From positions 2,696,001 to 2,760,000 of the forward strand of contig NZ_CP133781.1 in assembly GCF_034350045.1 (NCBI RefSeq): a stretch of 64,000 nt of DNA, written 5' to 3'. This document shows positions 8,891 to 17,151 of the stretch, piece by piece. This stretch comes from Pseudomonas sp. CCI4.2. GTDB taxonomy: Bacteria > Pseudomonadota > Gammaproteobacteria > Pseudomonadales > Pseudomonadaceae. Numbering within the stretch: position 1 is the first letter of the stretch; the number at the start of each line of letters is the position of its first letter. The notes under the pieces were generated by a model. That model was not told the DNA's origin and searched no databases. It was given only the letters and a program-made list of their open reading frames with translations. The translations under genes were made by a program, and so were the position numbers.

Positions 8891-9243
8891 GGCTGCCAGG
8901 GACCTATATAAATTTAATACGGCCAGCAATTGTATATGAATTGCTTGACAATTGCTTGGGAAATATAGCCCTAAAAAAGTGTCGACTCTGCCGTCTATTC
9001 TTAAACCGTTCAGGATGGGGTTTGACCGCTAACCCTCTGTTTTAACTGTGAAGTTATTAGGTCTGCCGGGTCTTTGTGGTCGTCCAGACTGCTGGAACAG
9101 GCTCCGTTCACCTGACGAGCGGAATACTATTTCCAATATTCATTTGCCGCTGGCGCCGTTGTTAAACCTTGAATTTCCTGGCGCCCCCAACACTGCCAGC
9201 AAAGTCGGGTAGAATGCCGCCCACGTAATGAGGGTATTTGGAA
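8891..9243. other. Intergenic region, no gene seen
   Basis: AT-rich stretch between divergent genes. It holds a TTGACA-like -35 at 8944-8949 without a well spaced -10, and a TAGAAT -10 candidate at 9210-9215 for the downstream CvfB-like gene. No convincing ORF. Confidence 0.4.
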
Positions 9244-10080
9244 ATGGCTTTAGTCGGGCGCTACAACACTCTGCAAGTGGTAAAACACACTAATTTCGGC
9301 CTTTATCTGGACGGCGCTCAGGACGGCGAAATTCTGCTGCCCAACCGCTATATCCCTAAAGATATCCCCAGCGAAGATGAAGACTGGCTCAATGTTTTCG
9401 TTTATCTGGACAGTGACGACAAGCTGATTGCCACCACTGAAAAACCGAAAGTTCAGGTCGGTGAGTTTGCCAGCTTGAAAGTGCTCGAAGTGAACAGCAT
9501 CGGTATCTTCCTCGATTGGGGCCTGTCGAAGGATCTGCTGCTGCCGTATTCCGAAGAAAAACGCACGATGCAGGCGGGCGAGTATTGCGTGGTCCACGTC
9601 TATCTGGACAAACACACTCGCCGCATCACTGCAACCGCTCGGCTAGACCGTTACCTGGACAAGACGCCGGGTGATTACAAGGTCGGTCAGGAAGTTAATT
9701 TGCTGGTGGCTGAAGCGACTGATATGGGCTTCAAGGCCATTATCAATAACAAGCACTGGGGCCTGATCCACAAAAACGAAGTGTTCAAGTTTTTGCGTCC
9801 CGGCAAAGAAGAAAAAGGCTTCATCAAAGAAATTCGCGCCGATGGCAACATCAGCCTGAGCCTGCAACCGGTCGGTGAAGAGGCGGCCGGTAGCTTGAAT
9901 TCGAAGATCCTGTCCAAGTTGCGCGACAACAATGGCGTGTTGCCCGTCAGCGATAAAAGCGATCCGCAGGTCATCAGCGGTTTGTTCGGCGTGAGCAAAG
10001 GCAACTTCAAGAAAGCGATTGGCGCGCTGTACAAACAGGGCCTTATCGTTATTCACGCGGACCGTATCGAACTGATTTAA
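9244..10080 (+). CDS. cvfB: S1-domain RNA-binding protein, CvfB/YitL family
   Basis: The 278-residue protein starts at ATG 9244 with GAGGG ten bases upstream. It follows the CvfB plan: three S1-type RNA-binding beta-barrels (about 1-62, 66-132 and 145-210) and a C-terminal winged helix (about 225-278, FGVSKGNFKKAIGALYKQGLI). In Staphylococcus the homologue binds RNA and affects expression of virulence genes; in Pseudomonas its role is not defined. No operon partner is evident: the neighbour downstream is convergent. Confidence 0.88.
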   Translation: MALVGRYNTLQVVKHTNFGLYLDGAQDGEILLPNRYIPKDIPSEDEDWLNVFVYLDSDDKLIATTEKPKVQVGEFASLKVLEVNSIGIFLDWGLSKDLLLPYSEEKRTMQAGEYCVVHVYLDKHTRRITATARLDRYLDKTPGDYKVGQEVNLLVAEATDMGFKAIINNKHWGLIHKNEVFKFLRPGKEEKGFIKEIRADGNISLSLQPVGEEAAGSLNSKILSKLRDNNGVLPVSDKSDPQVISGLFGVSKGNFKKAIGALYKQGLIVIHADRIELI

Positions 10081-10103
10081 GGCGGTTATAAAACGGGTGT
10101 CGA

Positions 10104-10730
10104 TTACGCGCAAAGCCGATCGATTTCCCGTTTGAACGGACCAATGCCCATAGTCCCATTCATTACCGTGGCCTCGCTTAAGGGCTGATCCGCCCGGCGA
10201 ATCAAAAAGGCCGGCACCGCGCGTAACCCCAATTCATCGGCGAGTCCTTCGTCAGCGACTATCTGGTCGGTGTAATGATGATTGGATAAAGCGCTGTTTA
10301 ACGCTTGTCGGTCCAGCCCCGCGCGGCTGCCCACCTCCAGCAACACCAGAATGTCGCCGATGTCGCGGCCAAACTCAAAGAACGCACGAAACGCTTCTTT
10401 GTGGAACGCCTCAAACTTGCCGTGGACTTTGGCGAAAGCGGCCGCTTCCAAAACGTTGCGGCTGCGCGGTTGGACAGGCGGTAACTTCATCAGGACTTTG
10501 CGTTTTTGAGCCATCGGGTAGATCGCTTGTCGCCAGGTCGCGCGGAGGTAGTCGGCGCTTGGGTCTAAGGTTGCGAGCGGTTCTGGTCGCAGCTCAAATG
10601 CATGCCATTGCACGGTAATGCGTGACCCATATTCCTGTTGAAGTTGGTCAATTATCGCCAATTGCAGATAACAGAACGGACAAACGTAGTCGCTCCAGAT
10701 GTCGACTTTCAATGGGCCGTCGCTGTTCAT
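10104..10730 (-). CDS. DsbA-family oxidoreductase, FrnE-like
   Basis: The start at ATG 10730 is chosen because GGAG lies eight bases upstream; longer versions lack a ribosome site. The 208-residue thioredoxin-fold protein has the redox motif CPFC (Cys17, Cys20) where FrnE proteins commonly carry CPWC, a long helical insertion, and the cis-proline segment RAVPAF near the C-terminus. There is no signal peptide, so it acts in the cytoplasm, like FrnE, as a disulfide isomerase or 2-hydroxychromene-isomerase-like enzyme. It converges on the CvfB gene. Confidence 0.88.
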   Translation of the reverse strand: MNSDGPLKVDIWSDYVCPFCYLQLAIIDQLQQEYGSRITVQWHAFELRPEPLATLDPSADYLRATWRQAIYPMAQKRKVLMKLPPVQPRSRNVLEAAAFAKVHGKFEAFHKEAFRAFFEFGRDIGDILVLLEVGSRAGLDRQALNSALSNHHYTDQIVADEGLADELGLRAVPAFLIRRADQPLSEATVMNGTMGIGPFKREIDRLCA

Positions 10731-10879
10731 ATCCAATTCTCCATGCCTGCTACCTAACATTGACTCCGGCAATGGCGTAAAAGTCCTCCCATTGAGGATC
10801 AATCGAAGACAGAACAGGTCTACTTACTTCTGCCGGCATAATCCCCGCGCTCAATTGCTCCAAACGCCCAGGTGCCCCC

Positions 10880-11296
10880 ATGAAAAAATACCTCACCGCC
10901 TACGTCAGCACGTTATTGGTGTTTCTTGTGTGCGATGGCATCTGGCTTGGCTTGCTGATGGGGCCTAAATACCGAGCCTGGCTAGGACCTTTGATGCTGG
11001 ACACCCCGGTTGTTGGACCTGCGCTGGCGTTTTATCTGCTATACGCAGCGGGCATCGTGGTATTTGGCGTCATCCCAGCGTTGCAACGCGAACGCGCAGG
11101 CCGGGCTGCAGCCGGCAGTGCATTTCTTGGGCTGATGGCGTACGCAACTTACGACCTGACCAATTGGGCGACGCTGCAAGGCTGGCCCGCACCATTGGCA
11201 GTGGTTGATCTGGCGTGGGGCGTGGTTGCATCGGGGCTGGCGGGGACGGGCGGCTACCTGATAACCCGCAACTTGCAAACGCGCGGGTTTATCTGA
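10880..11296 (+). CDS. DUF2177-family inner membrane protein
   Basis: A 138-residue protein with four predicted membrane helices (about 5-27, 47-67, 78-98, 108-128) and the family signatures CDGIWLG near the N-terminus and MAYATYDLTNWATL in the third helix. The function of DUF2177 proteins is unknown. The ATG follows AGGTGCCCCC. It is monocistronic and divergent from the FrnE-like gene. Confidence 0.85.
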   Translation: MKKYLTAYVSTLLVFLVCDGIWLGLLMGPKYRAWLGPLMLDTPVVGPALAFYLLYAAGIVVFGVIPALQRERAGRAAAGSAFLGLMAYATYDLTNWATLQGWPAPLAVVDLAWGVVASGLAGTGGYLITRNLQTRGFI

Positions 11297-11356
11297 GCCG
11301 TGGGGCGCGGATACAAGGATGGGAGTTCCCCGCGCCGCGCCTGACGAATAAGCTGA

Positions 11357-11737
11357 TTACCTTTGAACGAAGGACGCGAACTGCACATTGGCACCGTCTG
11401 GACGCACGTCTTTCAAAAACGAGTCTTTGTCGGCGCTGAGTTCCAGGCTGACGGTGCAGTTGCGCTTGTCCTTGTTGCGAATCACCAGACCTTCCATATG
11501 GTCACGCAAAAACGCTGTTGGCACTTTCAAGTGCAGCAGCTGATCGGTACTCGGTGTGTGCAACAACAAATGCACCCACTCGTACTGACCGATTTGCAGA
11601 CGGCTCATCCGCAGGTCGAACCACCAGATGTTCTTGTTGGCATTAAGCGCGGTGAAATGACTGTTGTTAGTACCGAGCACGGCACCGCCGAGCTCCTGGT
11701 TTCTGCGGGCGATGGCCAGCTTTTTATCGAGTTTCAT
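11357..11737 (-). CDS. Conserved hypothetical protein
   Basis: The ATG at 11737 has AGGAACGTT upstream; an earlier in-frame start at 11785 adds non-coding-like residues. The 126-residue product lacks signal peptide or membrane segment and mixes beta strands and charged turns (NIWWFDLRMSRL, WVHLLLHTP, NCTVSLELSADKDSF). It looks like a soluble cytoplasmic beta-rich protein. I do not recognise the family. Confidence 0.7.
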   Translation of the reverse strand: MKLDKKLAIARRNQELGGAVLGTNNSHFTALNANKNIWWFDLRMSRLQIGQYEWVHLLLHTPSTDQLLHLKVPTAFLRDHMEGLVIRNKDKRNCTVSLELSADKDSFLKDVRPDGANVQFASFVQR

Positions 11738-11994
11738 AACGTTCCTGTGGATCTGTGTGTTCAGCGCAATGGCCTTTGCGACCACAGCCTGACTGCGTTG
11801 CGCATTCTCAGGGGTTGTCGCGAAAACTTAAAGTTAAACCTTCAGTTGGAGCGGAAAAGAGGCTGTTTTTACCGGTTTAATTCGGCGACGAACGGAACGT
11901 CCAGCGGAGAATTTTTTTGAAACTCTGTCAGAAGGAGGGCGTCAATCGTTATGTCGAGCGTACGACACCTACTTTTCGATTCAGGAGAATTACC

Positions 11995-12186
11995 ATGAGC
12001 AGCACGGGCGATAAAGTCAAAGGTATGGCCAATGAAGCAGTTGGTAACGTCAAGCAAGGCGTAGGCAAAGCCACTGACAATTCGAAACTCAAAGCTGAAG
12101 GGAAAGCCCAGGAAATCAAGGGTGATACCCAACAAGCCGTGGGCAAAGCTAAAGATGCCGTGAAGAAAGGTGTCGATAAGGCGTGA
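11995..12186 (+). CDS. CsbD-family stress protein
   Basis: A 63-residue, highly charged protein made almost only of the CsbD repeat pattern: [20 protein letters not shown], then a similar segment ending [10 protein letters not shown]. The ATG at 11995 has AGGAGAATTACC upstream; reading frames extending further upstream have no coding signal. CsbD-like proteins are induced in general stress and stationary phase in Bacillus and are abundant small proteins in Pseudomonas; the molecular role is unknown. A terminator follows. Confidence 0.92.
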   Translation: MSSTGDKVKGMANEAVGNVKQGVGKATDNSKLKAEGKAQEIKGDTQQAVGKAKDAVKKGVDKA

Positions 12187-12224
12187 GCCAATCACATTGG
12201 CTTAATGTCTTACTGTTAAGCGCG

Positions 12225-12252
12225 ACGGCCATCTTGTATGGCCGTTGTTTTA
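12225..12252 (+). terminator. Rho-independent terminator after csbD-like gene
   Basis: ACGGCCAT/ATGGCCGT stem with a five-base loop (12225-12245), followed by TGTTTT. Confidence 0.8.
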
Positions 12253-12430
12253 TGTGCTTGATATGCCCGTCAGTTGTCCTCAAGGGAATTCTGACAAATA
12301 TTGATACGTCTTTACGGTCGCCAATCAGGCTACGTTAAAGTAGAACGCCAGCCCTCGAACGCGGGCTTGAAGTTGAAGCGCTTGCCCACTAATAGCGAAG
12401 TCAGCTTGATTTGAGTCGTAAGGAGACACC

Positions 12431-13399
12431 ATGATTTTTCCGAAGCTAGGCGACCTTTCCATGAAGAAGGTGTTAATGCGGACCGTCAATGAGTTCATGG
12501 ATGACGAAATGTCGACGTATGCGTCGGCATTGGCTTATCAGATGCTGTTCTCGCTGTTCCCTTTTTTGCTGTTTTTGATTGCCCTGATCGGCTTCTTGCA
12601 CTTGCCGGATTTCTTCTCCTGGCTGCGGCTGCAATCAGAATTGGTCTTGCCACCGCAAGCCCTCGATCAGGTCAACCCGGTGATCGATCAGCTTCAGCAA
12701 TCCAAGGGCGGGCTGTTGTCGATTGGTATCGTGATCGCGTTATGGACCGCGTCGGCGGGCGTGCGCTTAATGATGAGCGCCATGAACGCGGCCTACGACG
12801 TAGCCGAAGGGCGCCCAATCTGGAAACGTTTTCCGCTGTCGATTCTGTACACCATCGGTATTGCCGGGATGTTGCTTGCCGCTGCCGGGCTCATGGTCAC
12901 CGGGCCGCAAGTCATGAGTTGGCTGGCCGGACAAATCGGCATGCAAGACTTCATTGTTACCCTGTGGACCCTCCTTCGCTGGCCGGTAATCATCGTGTTG
13001 CTGATGGTGGCGGTGGCTCTGATGTATTTCGTCATGCCAGACGTTAAGCAAGAGTTTCGCTTCATTACTGCCGGTTCGGTATTGGCGGTGGTGGTCTGGA
13101 TTGTGGCGTCGTTGGGCTTCGGCTATTACGTCAAAACCTTTTCCGATTACAACGCCATGTACGGCAGCATCGGCGCGATCATCGTGTTGTTGTTGTATTT
13201 TTACATTTCGGCAGCGGTGCTGTTATTGGGCGCGGAGATGAACGCGGTCATTGAACATATGCACGCGGAAGGCAAAAACCCAGGCGAGAAAGAAGCCGGC
13301 GCTGGTGTGGCACGTGAACCGATGACCAAACACATCTCGGGCCTCGGGCGTCATAATTCGGTCCCAGCGGGTGCGAAGACTGACGAATCGTCGGCCTGA
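12431..13399 (+). CDS. YihY/BrkB-family inner membrane protein
   Basis: The 322-residue protein starts at ATG 12431 after AAGGAGACACC. It carries the family's cytoplasmic N-terminus ([29 protein letters not shown]), six membrane helices up to about residue 275, the conserved [20 protein letters not shown] segment, and a hydrophilic C-terminal tail. Members were once called ribonuclease BN by mistake; they are probably transporters or envelope proteins of unknown substrate. The next gene, a peptide deformylase, starts 42 bp downstream and may be co-transcribed. Confidence 0.9.
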   Translation: MIFPKLGDLSMKKVLMRTVNEFMDDEMSTYASALAYQMLFSLFPFLLFLIALIGFLHLPDFFSWLRLQSELVLPPQALDQVNPVIDQLQQSKGGLLSIGIVIALWTASAGVRLMMSAMNAAYDVAEGRPIWKRFPLSILYTIGIAGMLLAAAGLMVTGPQVMSWLAGQIGMQDFIVTLWTLLRWPVIIVLLMVAVALMYFVMPDVKQEFRFITAGSVLAVVVWIVASLGFGYYVKTFSDYNAMYGSIGAIIVLLLYFYISAAVLLLGAEMNAVIEHMHAEGKNPGEKEAGAGVAREPMTKHISGLGRHNSVPAGAKTDESSA

Positions 13400-13440
13400 T
13401 GTGGCACGATCACGTCCTTGGCCGAGAGATAAGGTTTTTT

Positions 13441-13980
13441 ATGATTCATGAGATTCTGAAAATGGGCGACGAGCGCTTGTTGCGTATCGCCCCGCTGGTG
13501 CCTGAGTCAATGTTCGGCACCCCCGAACTTCACGCACTGATCGCCGACATGTTCGAGACTATGGACAGCGTCGGCGGCGTTGGTTTGGCAGCGCCGCAGA
13601 TCGGCATTGATTTGCAGTTGGTGATCTTTGGTTTTGAACACAGCGAACGCTATCCAGAAGCTGATGCCGTCCCCCAGACGGTGTTGCTCAATCCGCTGAT
13701 CACCCCCCTCCACCCAGCGGTAGAGGAGGGTTGGGAAGGGTGCCTGTCGGTGCCGGGGTTGCGCGGTATGGTGGATCGTTACGAGTATATTCGTTACGAG
13801 GGCGTTGACCCGGATGGTCGGCCCATCCAGCGCACCGCCCACGGTTTTCACGCGCGCGTGGTGCAGCATGAGTGCGATCACCTGATTGGCCGTCTGTATC
13901 CGTCCCGGATCACCGACTTCAGCAAATTCGGCTATCTGGAGGTGCTATTCCCCGACATGGACCCCAACGCTGACGAATGA
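13441..13980 (+). CDS. def: Peptide deformylase
   Basis: A 179-residue metalloenzyme that removes the formyl group from nascent N-termini. The three signature motifs are complete: [10 protein letters not shown] (46-55), EGCLSVPG with metal ligand Cys101, and QHECDHLIG with ligands His143 and His147 and catalytic Glu144. The ATG at 13441 is preceded by GAGAGATAAGG. It is not next to fmt, so it is probably the second deformylase of the genome, as often found in Pseudomonas (the copy elsewhere is inference). It ends back-to-back with the convergent methyltransferase gene, with no spacer. Confidence 0.93.
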   Translation: MIHEILKMGDERLLRIAPLVPESMFGTPELHALIADMFETMDSVGGVGLAAPQIGIDLQLVIFGFEHSERYPEADAVPQTVLLNPLITPLHPAVEEGWEGCLSVPGLRGMVDRYEYIRYEGVDPDGRPIQRTAHGFHARVVQHECDHLIGRLYPSRITDFSKFGYLEVLFPDMDPNADE

Positions 13981-14856
13981 CTACGGCTTGGTCTTGCTTA
14001 TTTGTGTGCTCCGGTGAGCGGGCTTTATGAAACGCAGGGTCAGCCGGTCGGATTCGCCAATGGCTAAATATTTGTCCCGGTCCTGATTACCCATGGTCAG
14101 CGTCGGCGGCAAGGTCCAGACACCCTGCGGATAGTCCTTAGTGTCCTTGGGGTTGGCGTTGATTTCGCTGCTGCCCGCCAATACGAACCCCGCATCGGTG
14201 GCCAGTTTCACGACGTACGCCGTAGGCAGGTAACCACTGTCCTTCATCGACTCCTCCGAGGCACCGACTTTGGCCCGGTGGTCGACCACGCCTAAGGTGC
14301 CGCCCGGTTTCAACACGTTATAAAACCCTTTGAACATCGCTGGCGCATCGTCCGCCATGACCCAGTTGTGCACGTTACGGAACGTCAGCAGGGTATCGAC
14401 CGAGGCCGACTTGCCGAACACCGGGGCCTGCGGATCGAACTCGACGATCTGCGCTTTGCTGTAGTGGGTGGGGTCGGCGGCGAATTTCTGTTTCAGGCGG
14501 TCGGCGGCCTTACGCGCATTGTCGCCGGTGGCCGTTGACTGCACCGCCGCGATGTAGCGACCTTTGTTCTTGAGCAGCGGCGCCAGCAGCTCGCTGTACC
14601 AGCCGTTGCCTGGGGTGATTTCAATCAGCGTCTGGTTGGCGCGCAGGCCGAAAAACTGCAAGGTTTGCTGGGGGTGTCGGTACTGATCCCGTGCGCTGTT
14701 TTCCGGCGCGCGCCAAGGGCCCGAGAGCACTTTAGCGAACTGCGCGGCGCTGACCGTGGAGGCCGGGGCATGAGCGTCGGCGGCCTGAGCCTGAACCTGG
14801 GTAAGCCCAAGACCAAGCAGGGCGGCGACGGAGCAAGCGATAAGAGGAAGTTTCAT
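13981..14856 (-). CDS. Exported SAM-dependent methyltransferase-like protein
   Basis: The 291-residue protein has a signal peptide (residues 1-25, ending AQA), then a methyltransferase-like Rossmann fold: LIEITPGNGWYSELLAPLL as motif I and VLKPGGTLGVVDHRA as the post-strand-4 segment. This matches the group of predicted periplasmic methyltransferases (COG4798). A SAM-dependent enzyme in the periplasm is puzzling because SAM is cytoplasmic; the fold may bind another ligand. The ATG follows AAGGATTGGT. It converges on def. Confidence 0.83.
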   Translation of the reverse strand: MKLPLIACSVAALLGLGLTQVQAQAADAHAPASTVSAAQFAKVLSGPWRAPENSARDQYRHPQQTLQFFGLRANQTLIEITPGNGWYSELLAPLLKNKGRYIAAVQSTATGDNARKAADRLKQKFAADPTHYSKAQIVEFDPQAPVFGKSASVDTLLTFRNVHNWVMADDAPAMFKGFYNVLKPGGTLGVVDHRAKVGASEESMKDSGYLPTAYVVKLATDAGFVLAGSSEINANPKDTKDYPQGVWTLPPTLTMGNQDRDKYLAIGESDRLTLRFIKPAHRSTQISKTKP

Positions 14857-14960
14857 ACCAATCCTTGTCGTTGGCCCGATTCAGGCCCAGTGGCCGAAAG
14901 GCTACCACGCAGATTTAGCCACGCGACCACACTTTTTTATCAGCGAACATACCCTTGGTT

Positions 14961-15380
14961 CTATAGCGGGCCGCTGGGCTTGCTCATGGCGATCAGTGAT
15001 TTGGTTCTGCTGTAGCGTTGGAAGCGGTCGGCCAAAGCCTCGGGCAGTGTGGACACGACGTGAAATCCGCCACGCTGATAGAAACTGAGCAGGTCAGGAT
15101 GACAAAACAACCAGACCGGTCCCACGGCTTGCGCCACCGCTTCTTGAATCAAGTCACTGGCAATGTTCTGCCCGCGCAGCAGCGGCGCGACGAACAGTCC
15201 GGTTAGCCAATGCCCGTTAGCGACGGCGGTCAGGCACAGCGCACCGACGATCTCGGACTGTTTCGCCACCCACAGCTGTGCGTCGCTGGTCGGGCGCATC
15301 GGTGATTTATGTTCCCGATAGAATTTGCTCAGCAAGGGTCTGGACGGTTCGGGTAACACGCAAAAGTGGGTGACAGGCAT
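14961..15380 (-). CDS. GNAT-family N-acetyltransferase
   Basis: A start at ATG 15380 (MPVTHFCVLPE) gives 139 residues, a usual GNAT length; a longer reading frame upstream has poor coding character. The acetyl-CoA-binding motif A is seen in LTGLFVAPLLRGQNIASDLIQEAV, followed by FCHPDLLSFYQRGGF as motif B. The substrate is unknown. It is divergent from the small Lys-rich protein gene. Confidence 0.82.
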   Translation of the reverse strand: MPVTHFCVLPEPSRPLLSKFYREHKSPMRPTSDAQLWVAKQSEIVGALCLTAVANGHWLTGLFVAPLLRGQNIASDLIQEAVAQAVGPVWLFCHPDLLSFYQRGGFHVVSTLPEALADRFQRYSRTKSLIAMSKPSGPL

Positions 15381-15536
15381 AGGACTCAATAGCGCGACGG
15401 CGGCAAATTGAAAGAAAGCGCAGCCGCAATGGCCGCTTGGCGTGCGCTGCATCATAACGCGCGGTATTGGGTGTCGGTGCGCTGTGCGATTAGGTGTATA
15501 ACTGAGCGCAGATCCCCCAACATCGGAGTAAACATC

Positions 15537-15635
15537 ATGGCCAAAGGTATGGATTCAAAGAAAGCCGACAAGAAAAAACCGGCGAAAACCCTCGTAGAAA
15601 AGCGCGCTGACAAGAAGGCCAAGAAAGACAGCTGA
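15537..15635 (+). CDS. Very small Lys-rich protein
   Basis: A 32-residue protein starting at ATG 15537 with CGGAGTAAACATC upstream. One third of the residues are Lys and the sequence is built of MDSKKADKKKPAK and EKRADKKAKKDS blocks. Tiny basic proteins of this type are widespread in Pseudomonas. Possible roles are nucleic-acid or polyphosphate binding, but this is unproved. A hairpin terminator follows 30 bp later, which supports a real transcript. Confidence 0.65.
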   Translation: MAKGMDSKKADKKKPAKTLVEKRADKKAKKDS

Positions 15636-15664
15636 CATCAATGTTCAGCCATTGATTTAGCAGT

Positions 15665-15694
15665 GCGGAGCCTCTCAGGCTCCGCTTCTGTTTG
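15665..15694 (+). terminator. Terminator hairpin
   Basis: GCGGAGCCT-CTC-AGGCTCCGC perfect stem followed by TTCTGTTT; the T-tract is interrupted, so termination may be partial. Confidence 0.65.
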
Positions 15695-15804
15695 TGCCGT
15701 CCTAAGTTCATAACCCATCGGTCTACATGATTTCGTTGCGCCATTGCACAACAGGATTGAAGTCAGCCCTTTGACTGATCCGGCCATGACGCAGGAAGCA
15801 CTTA

Positions 15805-15963
15805 ATGCCCCACTTGGTTATTGCCAGTGGGGACCGGCGTTGGCTGGATAAAAACCTGCCCGGACGCTTACTGCTGGGCGCGCCGCTGGCCTTGATCGCG
15901 CTCGACCGTGTAGCGTTTCAGACTTGCGTCGGGGCGATGCTCAAGCATGACGGATGTGGCTGA
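15805..15963 (+). CDS. Possible 52-residue ORF or gene remnant
   Basis: An open frame from ATG 15805 to TGA 15961-15963 encodes 52 residues, including LPGRLLLGAPLALIALDRV, and overlaps the start of the next gene by 17 bases in another frame. Base use at third positions is GC-rich as in real genes. No ribosome site is clear and I recognise no family; it may be the tail of a decayed gene. The 15636-15804 stretch holds only the terminator. Confidence 0.25.
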   Translation: MPHLVIASGDRRWLDKNLPGRLLLGAPLALIALDRVAFQTCVGAMLKHDGCG

Positions 15964-16795
15964 CCCATCCCCAGGCCTGACATTCCTTCATACGGACCTG
16001 AGCATGACCCACGGCTTTGCAGCGTTATTGATGTACACCGCGCCGGACCGACTGCGCGAGGCCAACGAAGCCTGGCTGACGCGCACCTTGCAACGGCTCG
16101 GCATCACTCGGGACGAGGCTGACCATCCGACGTTGATGCCGTTGTGGTTGTCGTCAAACTTGTTGTTGACCCAGACCTGCGGCTACCCGCTGATGACCTC
16201 GTTGCGCGGCAAAGTGCGATTGATTGGGCGCCCGGATTACCGGCTTGCGCACAGTGCGAATGGCGGTCATTGCAGCCTGTTGCTAGTCCGTGACGACGAC
16301 TCGCGTACCGAACTCGAACAGTTTCGCGGCAGTCATGGGTTGATCAATAACGAGGATTCCAATTCAGGCATGAACCTGCTGCGCCATCGCCTGGCGCCGC
16401 TCCAACGTGATGGACGTTTCTTTTCGGCAGTTTCGCTGACCGGCGGCCACCGGGAAAGCCTGCGCTGGCTGCGTGAAAAGCGCGGAGACTTGGCGGCCAT
16501 CGACAGCGTGACGTATGACTACTTGGCCCGGGATGCCAGTGCCGAACTGAACGGCCTGCGGATTCTTGCCCGCAGCGCAATCAGCCCGACGTTGCCTTAC
16601 ATCGGTGCCGTTTCGCTGAGTGCGGCCGACGCCGAACGGATTCGTGATGCAATGAACCTTGCCCTGCAAGACCTGCCTGAGGTTGCCGCAACATTGGCAA
16701 TTCACTCAGTGTTGCCCACCACCGAAGAGGATTATCAGGTGCTGCTTGGGTATCAGCGTGAAGCGCAAGTGTTGGGGTTTGCGGTGTTGAACTGA
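15947..16795 (+). CDS. PhnD/SsuA-type substrate-binding protein without signal peptide
   Basis: The 282-residue protein has the two-lobe binding-protein pattern of the phosphate/phosphonate (PhnD) group: LRGKVRLIGRPDYRLA near 84-100, FRGSHGLINNEDSNSGMNLLRH (about 125-146) and the second-lobe segment GDLAAIDSVTYDYLAR. No export signal is present, and no permease or ATPase gene is adjacent. Such orphan cytoplasmic copies are found in many proteobacteria and may serve as regulators or scavengers. The ligand is unknown. The ATG follows GGGGCGATGCTCAAGC, a weak ribosome site. Confidence 0.78.
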   Translation: MTDVADPSPGLTFLHTDLSMTHGFAALLMYTAPDRLREANEAWLTRTLQRLGITRDEADHPTLMPLWLSSNLLLTQTCGYPLMTSLRGKVRLIGRPDYRLAHSANGGHCSLLLVRDDDSRTELEQFRGSHGLINNEDSNSGMNLLRHRLAPLQRDGRFFSAVSLTGGHRESLRWLREKRGDLAAIDSVTYDYLARDASAELNGLRILARSAISPTLPYIGAVSLSAADAERIRDAMNLALQDLPEVAATLAIHSVLPTTEEDYQVLLGYQREAQVLGFAVLN

Positions 16796-16854
16796 CTATG
16801 CTTCGCCAACACGCTGGCTCCTTCAGAGGATGCGCATTCTGTAGAAGCCAGCGA

Positions 16855-17151
16855 TACCAACTTTGGCGATGGCGGGACCTGGAACGCGATTATTTCAATG
16901 CATTACCGGACCTTGAACCTCACAGTCATTCCCCTGAAAATCGCGCGCAAACGATTGAAGCCCTGCAAGCCGTCGACGTCGTGCTCGACCGTCTACCAAG
17001 CAAGGTCAAAGCGACTTTTCTGTTGTCACAGATCAATGGCCTGACCTACCCGCAGATCGCTGTTGAATTAGGCATTTGCCAACGTTCTGTCAGCGACTAT
17101 ATGAGCAAAGCGCTTACCCGCTGCCTTCCAATGACCAAGAGACGACCATGA
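16855..17151 (+). pseudogene. 3' relic of a FecI-like ECF sigma factor
   Basis: About 98 codons match the C-terminal half of FecI-type sigma factors: RDLERDYFNALPDLE, SPENRAQTIEALQAVDVVLD, then region 4 (FLLSQINGLTYPQIAVELGI...VSDYMSKALTRCL). The N-terminal promoter -10 recognition half (region 2) is missing; the DNA before 16855 (back to ATG 16798) shows no sigma similarity. No FecR or TonB receptor gene follows. It is therefore a truncated remnant, whose end overlaps the start of the next gene by 4 bp. It could still be translated from 16798, but it could not act as a normal sigma factor. Confidence 0.72.
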
